Source: CAZICM01 sp964537685 (GTDB lineage: Bacteria; Myxococcota_A; Polyangia; Polyangiales; Polyangiaceae). From it: a stretch of 64,000 nt of DNA. Positions 1 through 10,775 of the stretch are shown piece after piece. The notes beneath the pieces were generated by a model. The model was not told the DNA's origin. It saw nothing but the letters and a program-made list of their open reading frames with translations, and did no database searches. The first letter of the stretch is position 1. The number at the start of each line of letters is the position of its first letter. A program made the position numbers and the translations under genes. The DNA is taken from assembly GCA_964537685.1 (NCBI GenBank), contig CAZICM010000007.1:164464-228463 (forward strand), in the 5' to 3' direction.

Positions 1-10
1 CCCTTCCAAT

Positions 11-58
11 GAAAAAGGCGGAGCGCCCTTGGATTTCGTCCAGCCTTCGCTCCGCCTT
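11..58 (-). terminator. Rho-independent terminator downstream of rpoD
   Basis: Read on the minus strand, an 11-bp perfect stem (AAGGCGGAGCG at 15-25 pairs with CGCTCCGCCTT at 48-58) is followed directly by a T-run complementary to the A-run at 12-16. It starts about 25 bp past the rpoD stop. The loop is long (22 nt) but the stem and T-tract are convincing. It would end the dnaG-rpoD transcript. Confidence 0.7.
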
Positions 59-82
59 CTTCGCGCTTCATCAGCCCCGCCT

Positions 83-2767
83 TTAGCTATCGATAAAGCT
101 CTTTAACTGCTTGGAACGGCTTGGATGCCGAAGCTTCCGCAGCGCCTTCGCTTCAATTTGGCGAATGCGCTCGCGCGTTACTTCAAAGTCCTGACCGACT
201 TCCTCGAGCGTGTGATCGCTCTTTTCGCCGATACCAAAGCGCATCCTCAGCACCTTTTCTTCGCGGGGCGTAAGCGTCTTGAGCACGCGCCTGGTTTGCT
301 CCGCGAGGTTCAGATTGATGACGGCTTCAGCCGGCGAAACAACGCTCTTATCCTCGATGAAATCGCCAAGATGTGAATCTTCTTCTTCGCCGATCGGTGT
401 CTCCAGCGAGATAGGTTCTTTGGCGATCTTGAGCACCTTGCGGACCTTGTCGAGCGGCAGCTCCATCTTCTCGGCGATCTCTTCCGGTGTTGGTTCGCGC
501 CCGTATTCCTGCACCAGATAACGCGATGTCCGGATCAGCTTGTTGATCGTTTCGATCATGTGAACCGGAATGCGGATCGTCCTCGCCTGATCGGCGATGG
601 CGCGGGTAATGGCTTGCCGGATCCACCATGTTGCGTACGTCGAGAATTTGTAGCCCCGTTTGTACTCAAACTTATCGACGGCCTTCATCAGACCGATATT
701 GCCCTCTTGAATGAGGTCGAGGAATTGAAGGCCGCGGTTGGTGTACTTCTTTGCGATGGACACCACGAGCCTCAAGTTCGCTTCGACCAGCTCGGCCTTT
801 GCGCGCTCGGCCATGCGCTCGCCGTTGCGGATATTTTCGTAGGTGCCGCGCACGCCCTCGACGTCGATGTTGAGCTCTTCCTCGACCTTTTTCAGGCCCT
901 TTTGCGCATTCTTGATCGTCGATTCGAAATCGTAGAGCTCTTCGCGCGTGACGTTGAGCCGCTTGGCGAGGCGGGCTTCGTCCAGGCGGTTGCCCTTTAC
1001 GGCACCGATGCGCCGCTTTAGCTCGGCCTTGGAAAGGCCAGTGCGCCTCTCGAGTTCCGTCGCCCCCGCTTCCGCGCGCTCGACCTTGGAAATAAGACCT
1101 TTGAGCTTTTGTACGATGCGATCGATGGTCTTTTTGTTGAGGCGCATTTCCTCGAGCGTTGTCACCAGCTCGCTTGTGTTCGCGACAATTTCGGTATCGA
1201 TCTGCTTGCGGCGCGCTTCGGTTTTTGCGTCCTTGCGTTCTTCAAGCAGCTCGACCTTCTTTTTGTCGAGCCGCTTTACCTTGTCGATCAGCCGGATAAT
1301 GCGGCGGTCGGCCTCTTCCTCGTCAAAATCCTGATCGTCGTTTTCGCCGTCTTTGATGAGTTCTTTGACGCGGATCTTGTGCTTGCGAAGCTTTTCTCCG
1401 AGCTCGATGATTTCGCGGACGGCAATCGGTGAATCCAAAATCGCCGCGTTCACCCTTTGCTCGCCGAGCTCGATGCGCTTGGCAATTTCGACTTCGCCCT
1501 CGCGCGTGAGCAGCGAAACACTGCCCATCTTGCGGAGGTACATGCGAACCGGATCGTTCGACTTGGAGTAGTAGTCGACGTCTTCTTCGGCGCCTTCGCG
1601 GTCCTGCGTGACGACGAGCTTCTTCTCGCTCGCTTCTTCTTCGGCGATGCGCTTCGGGGCAATTTTTACCTGCGTTGCGCCGTCGACAATCTCGATGTCT
1701 TCATCGCCGAGCGCGCCCACAACGTCGTCGAGCTGATCGGGAGCGACATCGGCGGGCAGCGCGTCGTTTACTTCGTCGTAGGTGAGAAAGCCTTTGCTTT
1801 TGCCCTGTTCGACAAGCTTTTCGAGCGTCTTTCGATCTTTTTCACTGCGGCCGGCATCGCCTTTTCCTCCGCCCTGAGCGCCCTGTGCCCCGCCGGATCG
1901 GGACGATGAGCCTCCCGAACGCGAGGGGGTGCCGCCTCCGCGCGCAGACGCTCCGTTGGAACGGGACGGCGAGCCTGATTTTGCCGGTGCGCCCGACGAT
2001 TTGCCCGATGCGCTTTGTTTCGGATGCGAATTCGATTTCGAAGCAGAACCCGATTTCGACGATGCGCTCGATTCGTGCGCAGCGCTGGACTTCGAAGCAG
2101 TGCCCGATTTCACCGGAACGCCCGCTTTGGACGGCACGGCCGATTTGGAGGGTAGGCTCTTGCCCAACGGTGCGGCCGGCTTCGCAGAAGCACTGGACTT
2201 CGCGGGTACGGCCGACTTCGAGGGTGCAGCCGACTTCGAGGGCGCGACCGATTTCGAGGGCGCGGCCGACTTCGCAGACGCGGAGGACTTCACGGGCGCG
2301 GAGGACTTTGCCGGTGCAGTGGACTTCGCGGATGCAGCCGATTTTAAGGGCGCCGGCGACTTCGCGGATGAACTCGATTTTGAAGCGCTGGACGGCTTCG
2401 ACACAGCGCTGGATTTAGCGGGCGCGCTGGACTTCGACGGAGCGCCCGACGGCTTTGAAGTGACCTTGCCCGATTTCGACGGAGCGCCCGACGGTTTTGA
2501 ACTGGCCTTGCCCAGCTTCGAAGGCGCACTGGACGGCTTCGAAATGGCTTTGCCCGGCTTCGAAGATGCGCTCGAAGATGCACTCGAAGATTTCGAAATG
2601 GCCTTGCCCGATTTCACGGGCGCGCTGCTGGACTTGGATGATCCGCTGCTTGATCGCGAGGATGCGCTGCTGGATCGCGATGATCCGCTTTTCGATCGCG
2701 AGGAAGAGTGGCCACCCGAACTGACACCACGACCGGCAGATTGCTTGGCTTTGCTCGCCATTCCCAT
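83..2767 (-). CDS. rpoD: RNA polymerase primary sigma factor RpoD (SigA) with long low-complexity N-terminal tail
   Basis: This is the housekeeping sigma factor that directs RNA polymerase to -10/-35 promoters. The C-terminal ~580 residues hold region 1.1, region 1.2 (DPVRMYLRKMG), the long non-conserved insert, region 2 (FSTYATWWIRQAITRAIADQ), region 3 and region 4 with the helix-turn-helix (LEEVGQDFEVTRERIRQIEA). The odd part is roughly 300 residues before region 1.1, made almost only of Ser, Lys, Ala, Pro and Gly in SKS/APSKS/APAKS-like repeats. The frame stays open to an ATG at 2848, but no ribosome site precedes it; ATGs at 2767 and 2761 sit behind GGAG, and I chose 2767. dnaG lies just upstream, the usual macromolecular-synthesis arrangement without rpsU. 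Identity is certain; only the start is unsure. Confidence 0.97.
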   Translation of the reverse strand: MGMASKAKQSAGRGVSSGGHSSSRSKSGSSRSSSASSRSSSGSSKSSSAPVKSGKAISKSSSASSSASSKPGKAISKPSSAPSKLGKASSKPSGAPSKSGKVTSKPSGAPSKSSAPAKSSAVSKPSSASKSSSSAKSPAPLKSAASAKSTAPAKSSAPVKSSASAKSAAPSKSVAPSKSAAPSKSAVPAKSSASAKPAAPLGKSLPSKSAVPSKAGVPVKSGTASKSSAAHESSASSKSGSASKSNSHPKQSASGKSSGAPAKSGSPSRSNGASARGGGTPSRSGGSSSRSGGAQGAQGGGKGDAGRSEKDRKTLEKLVEQGKSKGFLTYDEVNDALPADVAPDQLDDVVGALGDEDIEIVDGATQVKIAPKRIAEEEASEKKLVVTQDREGAEEDVDYYSKSNDPVRMYLRKMGSVSLLTREGEVEIAKRIELGEQRVNAAILDSPIAVREIIELGEKLRKHKIRVKELIKDGENDDQDFDEEEADRRIIRLIDKVKRLDKKKVELLEERKDAKTEARRKQIDTEIVANTSELVTTLEEMRLNKKTIDRIVQKLKGLISKVERAEAGATELERRTGLSKAELKRRIGAVKGNRLDEARLAKRLNVTREELYDFESTIKNAQKGLKKVEEELNIDVEGVRGTYENIRNGERMAERAKAELVEANLRLVVSIAKKYTNRGLQFLDLIQEGNIGLMKAVDKFEYKRGYKFSTYATWWIRQAITRAIADQARTIRIPVHMIETINKLIRTSRYLVQEYGREPTPEEIAEKMELPLDKVRKVLKIAKEPISLETPIGEEEDSHLGDFIEDKSVVSPAEAVINLNLAEQTRRVLKTLTPREEKVLRMRFGIGEKSDHTLEEVGQDFEVTRERIRQIEAKALRKLRHPSRSKQLKSFIDS
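1859..2761 (-). repeat. Low-complexity coding tract for the Ser/Lys/Ala/Pro tail of RpoD
   Basis: About 900 bp of degenerate short tandem units encode repeats of the type SKSAAP, SAPAKS and SKPSGAP. Lysines recur every few residues and acidic residues are almost absent, so the segment is strongly basic and very likely disordered. The opposite strand is open through the same stretch only because of the repeat composition. It stops abruptly just before sigma region 1.1. Confidence 0.85.
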
Positions 2768-2889
2768 ATGCTCCACAAGCGGTTCGTCATCACCGCTTTT
2801 TAAGAATGTTCCCCAGCCCTTTTCCGGAACAGAAACTGTAGCGCGCATGGGCTTTTAGACGCTGCCGCCCCAAGCCCAAGGCGGACAAA

Positions 2890-4836
2890 TTACGTCATCC
2901 CCGCCTTTCGTTGAGCCCTCCTTTGGGCTTCGCGCAGCATGGCTTCTACGGCCGCGTGATCGCCCAGCGCTTCCGCTTGATTGGGCTTTTCGACGCCGGC
3001 CGCTTTTTCACGTTGCAAGCTTAAGAGCTCTAATTTTCTTGCGTTCTCAAACACGGCTGCTTTGGCCTCGCCCACTGCCTCGAACACGGGAGACGAAAGC
3101 CGCCCGGCCGCGTAGGAATGGATCGAACGAGGGATTTGGGCAAGAAACTCGATGGCATCAAGGCTTTTTTGATCGGTTTTGCAGCGGCGCATGGCGAAAG
3201 TTGCAAGTACGGGGTCCCCATCGAGGATGTTGATCGCCTGGGCGACTTCAGGGTCGTCTAGTAACTCGGGAAAATCAAGCAATGCGCCTAGAATGGTTAG
3301 GCCGAGCCGATCTTCCCGGACGGGCGAGCGGGCGTGTTGCGGTGAGACGGCGGGCGGACGGGCTGTTTCCATGCCGTCGCGATGGCCGGAAAGGGCGCTT
3401 TCGACGAGGCGCTCCAATTGGCGCAGATCGGCGGGAGCCCGGCCGTGGATGCTGAGGTTGGCGGCGAGCCGGTCGGCGTAGAGTTTGGCCGCGGCCCGGA
3501 TGTTCGGATCGTTTTCTTCGCGCAGCAGCTTGAGCACGGCTTGAATGCGGGCCTGCTGCTCGGACAGCGAAGTGCCCTGAAAGCCATCGCCCCGCAGCGC
3601 GTCGTCCATCAAATATTCGAGCATGCCCTTGGCGTGTGAAACCAGGCTTTTTATCGCGTCGGGGCCGCGCCTGCGGCAGAGTTCGTCGGGGTCGGTTCCC
3701 TGGGGAAGGACAGCCACTTTTGCCGATAGGCCGGCTTCGGCGCATGGCATCCGGGCCGCGCGCGTCGCTTTTTTTCCCGCGGCGTCTCCATCGAAGAGCA
3801 GGGTGACTTTGGGGGCGAAGCGCCGAAGGAGTTTGGCCTGCACAAGCGTAAATGCCGTGCCGAGCGGCGCGACAACATTGGGTATGCCGCGCGCATGCAA
3901 TGAAACAACGTCGAAATTGCCTTCGACGACAATGGCGTGTTCGGCTTGGCGAATCGCTTGGCGGGCTTGATGGAGGCCAAAGAGATGCTCTCCCTTGGTG
4001 TAGATCGGTGACTCGGGGCTATTGATGTATTTGGCGGGAGGGCCTCCATCGCTCGCCGGTGCATGCGCTGAAATGCCCAGTTTTTGAAGCTCCGCGGCGC
4101 TTGGTTCGGGAAGGGCGCGGCCGCTGAAGGCGATGACGCGGCCATGAACATCGGTAACGGCAAACATCAACCGGTGCCGGAAGCGATCGTAAAAACCCGA
4201 GCCCGATTGGCGGGGGACGAGAAGGCCGACCCGCTCGGCGTCCGTAGGCCGCTTGCCTTGCTGTTTGAGGTAGGTGGTGAGGTTGTCCCAGCCATACGGG
4301 GCGTAGCCGATGCGAAAGGCTTGCAGCGTGTCCGCAATGGGGTTGAGCGCGTCGCCTTCAACAGGAAGCGAAAGTCCACGGCGCGCCAGCTCTTCCTGCG
4401 CGTAGTGAGCCAGCGGATGCGGGGGGCGGCCCGGACCGCCTCTTAGGGAATGTTCGAAGAAGGTCGCTGCAAGATGATTGACAGCGTAGAGATCTTCTTT
4501 CTCGCGCCGCTTGGCATCGGCTTCGCGTTTGTCGGCATCCGTCGCGTTTTCGTGGACTTCGATGCCGGCCCGGGCGGCCAGCGTGCGCACCGCCTCGGTG
4601 AAGCTTTGCCCTTCCTGCTCCATCAGAAAATCGATGGCGGAGCCCGTCTTTTTGCAGCCAAAGCAATGAAAAAAACCGCGTTCGGGACTGACGTGAAAGC
4701 TGGGCGATTTCTCTTTGTGGAAGGGGCACAAGCCCAAGAACGACCGGCCGCGGCGCACAAGGCGCACGCTCTCGCCGATCAGCGCAACGAGATCGGTGCG
4801 ATCTTTGACGAGCGCAATCGTTTCCTGGGCGATCAT
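2890..4836 (-). CDS. dnaG: DNA primase DnaG
   Basis: Primase synthesises the RNA primers for chromosome replication. The 648-residue product has the N-terminal CHC2 zinc-binding domain (CPFHKEKSPSFHV...FHCFGC, residues ~37-63), the catalytic core, and the TOPRIM fold with the EGNFD glutamate motif and the LLFDGDAAGKKA metal-binding motif. The C-terminal ~200 residues fit the helicase-binding region. Length is normal for the family. The ATG at 4836 begins the typical N-terminus, MIAQETIALVKDRTDLV. The gene lies directly upstream of rpoD in the same direction with a short gap, suggesting co-transcription. Confidence 0.97.
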   Translation of the reverse strand: MIAQETIALVKDRTDLVALIGESVRLVRRGRSFLGLCPFHKEKSPSFHVSPERGFFHCFGCKKTGSAIDFLMEQEGQSFTEAVRTLAARAGIEVHENATDADKREADAKRREKEDLYAVNHLAATFFEHSLRGGPGRPPHPLAHYAQEELARRGLSLPVEGDALNPIADTLQAFRIGYAPYGWDNLTTYLKQQGKRPTDAERVGLLVPRQSGSGFYDRFRHRLMFAVTDVHGRVIAFSGRALPEPSAAELQKLGISAHAPASDGGPPAKYINSPESPIYTKGEHLFGLHQARQAIRQAEHAIVVEGNFDVVSLHARGIPNVVAPLGTAFTLVQAKLLRRFAPKVTLLFDGDAAGKKATRAARMPCAEAGLSAKVAVLPQGTDPDELCRRRGPDAIKSLVSHAKGMLEYLMDDALRGDGFQGTSLSEQQARIQAVLKLLREENDPNIRAAAKLYADRLAANLSIHGRAPADLRQLERLVESALSGHRDGMETARPPAVSPQHARSPVREDRLGLTILGALLDFPELLDDPEVAQAINILDGDPVLATFAMRRCKTDQKSLDAIEFLAQIPRSIHSYAAGRLSSPVFEAVGEAKAAVFENARKLELLSLQREKAAGVEKPNQAEALGDHAAVEAMLREAQRRAQRKAGMT

Positions 4837-4999
4837 TGGGGTTGATCCACGGGCCTCGTATGTAGGCGCCGCTCACGGCGACGCCAGTGTCGGCCGAGTC
4901 TCCGCTGCTGGCAAGGGAAGGCGCGCCCCGGCGCCCGAAATTCTGAACGGAAATCGGACTCCGATCCGCCCGGGCTTGCCGGGGTTTTGTGAAAATACC

Positions 5000-5551
5000 T
5001 TATTCGGCGCTGGGTTTTTGATGGTCCGTGAGGCTTTCGTCGGGCGTCTGCCCCTCGACCATTTCCTGTACGGCCGGCGCCTCGGCGTGCTCGACCAAAA
5101 AGCGCGTGTCCTCGCGGACCATGGGAGGCGGTGGATCGCCGATAAGCTCGAGCTGTGTGCATAACCACTGCTCTTCTTCAATGAGATCGCGCCGCCGCTG
5201 GTCGGTGAGATCGCCCTGCCAGTAGTCGAGTTCATCGTCGACTTCTTTGAGGCGGAGGCGGGTCTTCACAACGTCGACTTCGTCTTTGCTGCAAAAGCGT
5301 TCGGTGAGCAGAAGCGCCTTGTCGCCAACCACTTCGACGAAGCCATGGTGCACCGCGTGGCGCTGCATCTGTCCATCAAGCTTAAACGTGACCAAGCCTG
5401 TGCGAAGCGCCGCAAGCAAGGGAAGATGGCCGGGCAATACGCCAAATTCTCCCGCCACGCTCGGCGCCGTCACTTCACTCACGTTCTCGCGAAGCGCCAC
5501 GCCCGTGGGTGTGACGATCTCGAGCAAAATCGTGTCCGCCGCTTTCATCAT
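5000..5551 (-). CDS. atpC: F1Fo ATP synthase epsilon subunit with C-terminal extension
   Basis: Epsilon is the central-stalk and inhibitory subunit of F1. The N-terminal beta-sandwich is clear (LEIVTPTGVALRENV, then GEFGVLPGHLPLLAAL), followed by the two-helix C-terminal domain (VVKTRLRLKEVDDELDYW). At 183 residues it is about 45 longer than usual (~135-140); the extra tail is Pro- and acid-rich with no domain I recognise. It starts 3 bp after the atpD stop, so the pair is co-translated. The other atp genes are not in this window, consistent with the split ATP synthase gene clusters seen in some bacteria. Confidence 0.95.
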   Translation of the reverse strand: MMKAADTILLEIVTPTGVALRENVSEVTAPSVAGEFGVLPGHLPLLAALRTGLVTFKLDGQMQRHAVHHGFVEVVGDKALLLTERFCSKDEVDVVKTRLRLKEVDDELDYWQGDLTDQRRRDLIEEEQWLCTQLELIGDPPPPMVREDTRFLVEHAEAPAVQEMVEGQTPDESLTDHQKPSAE

Positions 5552-5554
5552 TCA

Positions 5555-6979
<1,425 letters not shown>

Positions 6980-7119
6980 GGGTATGGGAATCTCCTCAGG
7001 GGCTTCATACCAGGCACGCGGCGCTTGCTGCGTACCGAATAGCGCGCGCCACCTACCATGACACTGAGCGTCCGACTAGGGATTTCTCGCGTGCGGCCGA
7101 TCCCTTCGGCAAACGGGTG

Positions 7120-7983
7120 TTAATCGTTGGCGGGACATTGCGCCGCTATTCTTGAAAACGCCTCGACATCGAGCGTCTCGCCGCGAGCATCGAGGGAAAT
7201 GCCGGCAGATTGAGCGGCGCGCTCGAGTTCTTCGCGGGTCCAGCCGAAGAGGCCGCGCCATGCATTGCGCAGGGTTTTGCGCCGCTGTCCGAAGGCCGCG
7301 TGAACCGCAGCAGCAAAAGCCGGTGTTTCAAGAGCCCGGCGCGGGCGATGCGGCGAGAGGAGCACGACCGCGGAATCCACGTCCGGCCTGGGAAAAAACG
7401 CTCCCGCTTTGACGACCATGATGCGTTTCACCGAGAACGCAGCCTGAACGAAGACGGAAAGGGCGCCGTAGTCCTCCGTTCCGGCCGGGGCGCACAGGCG
7501 ATCGGCGACTTCTTTTTGAACCATGAACACGGCCCGCTCGATTTGATCGGCCAATTCAATGGCCATGGTCAGCAGGCGGCCGGTGATCAAATAAGGCAAA
7601 TTGCCGCATATCGCGTAGGGCTTGGGCTGCGCTTCGAGCAGGCCGAGCCAGGACAGCTCGGTCGCGTCGCCCTCGATGAGCGTCAATAATCCTTCGTTCA
7701 GCGCATCGGCAAAGGCTTCCCGCAGAAGGGGCGTGAGTTCGGTATCGCGCTCGATGCTAATGACGCGCTGGAAACGCTCGCATAGGGGCGCGGTGAGGGC
7801 GCCCAATCCTGTGCCGATCTCGAGGACTGTTCCTTCAAGGTGAGCCGGAGACGCTGGATGCGCGGCGAGGCCCGCGGCAGCGTCGGCGATGGAGCCACAG
7901 AGGCGGGGGTCGCTGAGGAAGTTCTGGCCGAGGCGTTTCTTGGGCCGAAGTCCTTGGGCGCGAAATCGATCGGCCGCCGTCAT
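7120..7983 (-). CDS. rsmA: 16S rRNA (adenine1518-N6/adenine1519-N6)-dimethyltransferase RsmA
   Basis: RsmA (KsgA) dimethylates two adenines in helix 45 of 16S rRNA late in 30S assembly. The product (287 aa) begins MTAADRFRAQGLRPKKRLGQ and shows the FLSDP motif, the SAM-binding motif I (VLEIGTGLGALTAPL), the acidic ribose-binding residue (ISIERD), and the catalytic NLPY motif (ICGNLPYLITGRLL). The ATG at 7983 overlaps the stop of the upstream DUF58 gene as ATGA, so translation is probably coupled. The frame is open upstream, but those residues do not resemble the family, so the inner ATG is preferred. Confidence 0.95.
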   Translation of the reverse strand: MTAADRFRAQGLRPKKRLGQNFLSDPRLCGSIADAAAGLAAHPASPAHLEGTVLEIGTGLGALTAPLCERFQRVISIERDTELTPLLREAFADALNEGLLTLIEGDATELSWLGLLEAQPKPYAICGNLPYLITGRLLTMAIELADQIERAVFMVQKEVADRLCAPAGTEDYGALSVFVQAAFSVKRIMVVKAGAFFPRPDVDSAVVLLSPHRPRRALETPAFAAAVHAAFGQRRKTLRNAWRGLFGWTREELERAAQSAGISLDARGETLDVEAFSRIAAQCPAND

Positions 7984-9710
7984 TCCGCTTCGTTTCCAGG
8001 TGGTTCCGTTTCCGGCGCCGAAGCTTCCCGCGTTTCCGGCGCGGTCTCGCTGCTTGCTGCCGCGCCCAACAAATCGTTGTGTATTTCCTCGGTGGTCTTG
8101 ATGGGGCGCCGCCGGATGATGTGCACACCCGCCTTGCGCATCACCCTCTCGCGGCGCTTCTCCGATGCGTGCGCGCGAATGGCCATTGCATTGGAGCTCG
8201 CCTCGGCCATCGCTTCCCACATCTGCGTCGTTTTCGGCGGAAAGAGCGGGGGCTCTTCATATGGATCGGCCGATTTGGCAGGGTCTTCCCATGGTTTTGC
8301 GAGCCCCGACACCAGATCGGGCATCGACAGCGTCACCGTGATTCCTTTGCGCATAAGGCGTTTGGCCGCTTCGCCAAACATCGGCATCAGCGATTCATCG
8401 GGAAGTCCCCCAATGACGTGAACCAAACTCGCGCGAGGCTTGGTTTTGCCGATAAATGCAAACGCGTCGATGAGTGCCAGCGTGCCCGCCCGGCGATCGG
8501 ATTCGATGCGCGGGGGAGATTCGATGCCGAAGGCCGCCAGGTAGCGCCTCAGAAGCCGTTCCCGATGCGATTTGCCTTGAGGCAGAGCGGCGAGAAAGGG
8601 CGCTCTGGATCGCATTTGATCGGCCCGCTGCGCGAGTTTGTCCAAATCGCCCCGGCGCACATCCGACAGGCCGCGCGCGTCCAGCGGACGCAAGTGCTCC
8701 ATGACGCGAATGGCCACGTCGCTTTCGTCGAGTTCCGATCGTTCGGCATCGTGCGTGCCCGTGAGGGTGATGAGCGCGTGCGCGAGCCGCTGGGCATGTA
8801 CCGGGCCTTGTTCAGGCTGCATGTAGTGCCGAAGGTGATCGGCAACGATAAAAAGACCAACGCGATCTCCCCGGCTCAAATGCTTGACGGCGATAGCGCT
8901 GGCTTCGTCGATGGAGCGATCGAGCGGGGCCCGGCCCAGCGGACCTGCCCACAGTTCCACTTGGGCATCGAGGATCAGCCACACCACATCGCGCTCTTCG
9001 CGTTCGAAGTCGCGCACCATGAGCCTTCCGCGCCTCGCTGTTGCCTTCCATGCGATTCGCCTGAATGGATCGCCCGGCTGGTGTTCGCGCAACTCGCGCA
9101 AATCGTTTCCATCGCCGCGCACGACGCCTGGCCTTCCCGAGGCGGCAATCAAGCGGCTCCGGCCTCCGCGCGCCTGCATGAGATATGCGGCAAAGGGGCG
9201 CGGAAGCACTTCGATTCCGAAGGGATTGGCAAAGGTGAGCGGCACTTCAAACATTCCCGGAGCGCCGCGGACCTCGAGCGACAAGCCGTGAACGCCATGC
9301 TGGCCAACCCTCGGGCAACGAACGAGAACCTTGACCTTCAGCCTGCCGGACGCCTGGACTTCACCCATGCTCGGTTCGATGGTGACGCTGAGCTGCGACG
9401 AGGCGACGGCGCGCAAATGAACGTAGCGGGCTGAAAGCGTGTCCCGGTTTCGGACCTCCGCTTCGATTTCAACGGTGCCTCCCCTGCCCGTCCGAAGAAT
9501 GCGTTTGGGGCCGCTCCACAGCATTTCAAAGCCGGCCGCGCGAATACGGGCCACGGACACGAGCGTGACTGCCCGCGCCAGGGCCAGCGCAACCAAGAGA
9601 GCTCCACCCCAAGCGACAATCACAGGCGTGCGGGTAATGAGACCGGCGCCCGCGACGGCAACGCCTGCAATCGCAAGATGAGACGCGGCGCGGGTGGGGT
9701 AGAGCTGCAT
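7980..9710 (-). CDS. DUF58-domain membrane protein of the MoxR system
   Basis: The 576-residue protein has two hydrophobic segments near the N-terminus (residues ~10-50), an immunoglobulin-like middle, and the DUF58 signature LREHQPGDPFRRIAWKATAR around residue 210, followed by a vWA-like domain (VVWLILDAQVELWAG). DUF58 proteins are usually encoded next to MoxR AAA ATPases and are thought to be chaperone clients or partners in envelope maturation or stress. Here moxR lies 15 bp upstream and rsmA overlaps downstream by 4 bp. The C-terminal ~150 residues (NDLLGAAASSETAPE end) are charged and unusual. Molecular function is unknown. Confidence 0.9.
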   Translation of the reverse strand: MQLYPTRAASHLAIAGVAVAGAGLITRTPVIVAWGGALLVALALARAVTLVSVARIRAAGFEMLWSGPKRILRTGRGGTVEIEAEVRNRDTLSARYVHLRAVASSQLSVTIEPSMGEVQASGRLKVKVLVRCPRVGQHGVHGLSLEVRGAPGMFEVPLTFANPFGIEVLPRPFAAYLMQARGGRSRLIAASGRPGVVRGDGNDLRELREHQPGDPFRRIAWKATARRGRLMVRDFEREERDVVWLILDAQVELWAGPLGRAPLDRSIDEASAIAVKHLSRGDRVGLFIVADHLRHYMQPEQGPVHAQRLAHALITLTGTHDAERSELDESDVAIRVMEHLRPLDARGLSDVRRGDLDKLAQRADQMRSRAPFLAALPQGKSHRERLLRRYLAAFGIESPPRIESDRRAGTLALIDAFAFIGKTKPRASLVHVIGGLPDESLMPMFGEAAKRLMRKGITVTLSMPDLVSGLAKPWEDPAKSADPYEEPPLFPPKTTQMWEAMAEASSNAMAIRAHASEKRRERVMRKAGVHIIRRRPIKTTEEIHNDLLGAAASSETAPETREASAPETEPPGNEAE

Positions 9711-9725
9711 GGCGCTGCGTTGTCC

Positions 9726-10697
9726 CTACACAGGTCTCACGGCGCGGCGGTAGCCCACGCGCTGAATGGCGTCGTCAATGACCGCGTCGCGGGCCTTTGA
9801 ATCACCTTCGGCTTCGGGTACGAGAATGAGCCGGTGAGCCAAGACCGCGTGCGCAACGCCTCTCATGTCGTCGGGTGTGACGAAGGGCCGGCCGCCGATG
9901 ACTGCAGCCGCCTTTGCAGCCTGCACCAGCCCCAGCGTGGCGCGCGGTGAAGCGCCGAGCACCACCCTTGGATGTGTCCTCGTATATGTCGTCAGGCCCA
10001 CGGCGTACTCGTAGACGTCGTCGTCGACATGAATGCGGCGAGCCACGTTTTGAAGGGCAATGAGGTCCGACACCGAGATAACCGAGCGCGCCACAGGAGG
10101 CTCGATGTTGTGCGCGCGAAGCATGGCCACTTCGTCTTTATGATTCGGATAGCCGATATTAATGCGCACCAGAAAGCGGTCGATCTGGGCTTCGGGCAAT
10201 GGATACGTACCTTCGAGGTCAATCGGATTTTGCGTTGCGAGGACCAAAAACGGAGCAGGAAGTTCGAAGCGATCGCCCTCGATCGTGACTTGCCGCTCCT
10301 GCATGGCTTCCAAGAGCGCCGACTGCGTTTTTGCGGGCGCGCGGTTGATCTCGTCGGCGAGCACCACGTTGGCAAATACCGGCCCGGGCCTCAGCGTAAA
10401 CGTCCCATCCTTTGGCGAGAGCACATAGGTGCCCGTGATATCGGCGGGCAGCAAATCGGGCGTGAACTGAATACGCCTTACGGTTGCGCCGAGCGATGCC
10501 GCATAGGCTTTAACCAACGTTGTTTTTGCAACGCCCGGCACACCTTCCAAAAGCACATGACCCTGTGCCAAGAGCGCCGTGAGCATCAGATCGATGACTC
10601 GGCTTGTGCCGATGTACACCGCGGTCACTTCGCGGCGGACCATATCGAGTCGTTCTTTAGCCGCTGATATTTCGTTTGCGGCGACGGCCTGGTTCAC
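9726..10697 (-). CDS. MoxR-family AAA+ ATPase
   Basis: MoxR ATPases are AAA+ chaperones that mature or insert partner proteins, often vWA proteins. The 323-residue product has Walker A (LLEGVPGVAKTTLVKA), Walker B (VVLADEINRAPAKTQSALLE), sensor 1 (FLVLATQNPIDLEGTYPLPE) and the C-terminal lid domain, all at normal spacing. The GTG at 10697 is preceded by GGAG ten bases upstream. It sits between the DUF4350 protein and the DUF58 protein, the common layout of a MoxR operon. Confidence 0.95.
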   Translation of the reverse strand: MNQAVAANEISAAKERLDMVRREVTAVYIGTSRVIDLMLTALLAQGHVLLEGVPGVAKTTLVKAYAASLGATVRRIQFTPDLLPADITGTYVLSPKDGTFTLRPGPVFANVVLADEINRAPAKTQSALLEAMQERQVTIEGDRFELPAPFLVLATQNPIDLEGTYPLPEAQIDRFLVRINIGYPNHKDEVAMLRAHNIEPPVARSVISVSDLIALQNVARRIHVDDDVYEYAVGLTTYTRTHPRVVLGASPRATLGLVQAAKAAAVIGGRPFVTPDDMRGVAHAVLAHRLILVPEAEGDSKARDAVIDDAIQRVGYRRAVRPV

Positions 10698-10775
10698 GAG
10701 GAGCTGTCTCCTTGCAGGTGGATCGGGTGGCGGTTCGAATCGTGCGGGGTTCGGGAAATCATGGGGGCAGCCTCT

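Noticed and set aside
1929..2858. 309-residue plus-strand frame opposite the RpoD tail
   Set aside because: It is Asp/Phe/Gly-rich only because it mirrors the Ser/Lys repeats of RpoD; no ribosome site or homology, and the sigma factor frame is certain.
4837..4999. Possible terminator between atpC and dnaG
   Set aside because: GC-rich inverted repeats exist, but the T-run is on the wrong strand for these genes.
8079..9434. 451-residue plus-strand frame opposite the DUF58 gene
   Set aside because: Arg/His-rich antisense frame of a well-supported gene, no start signal.
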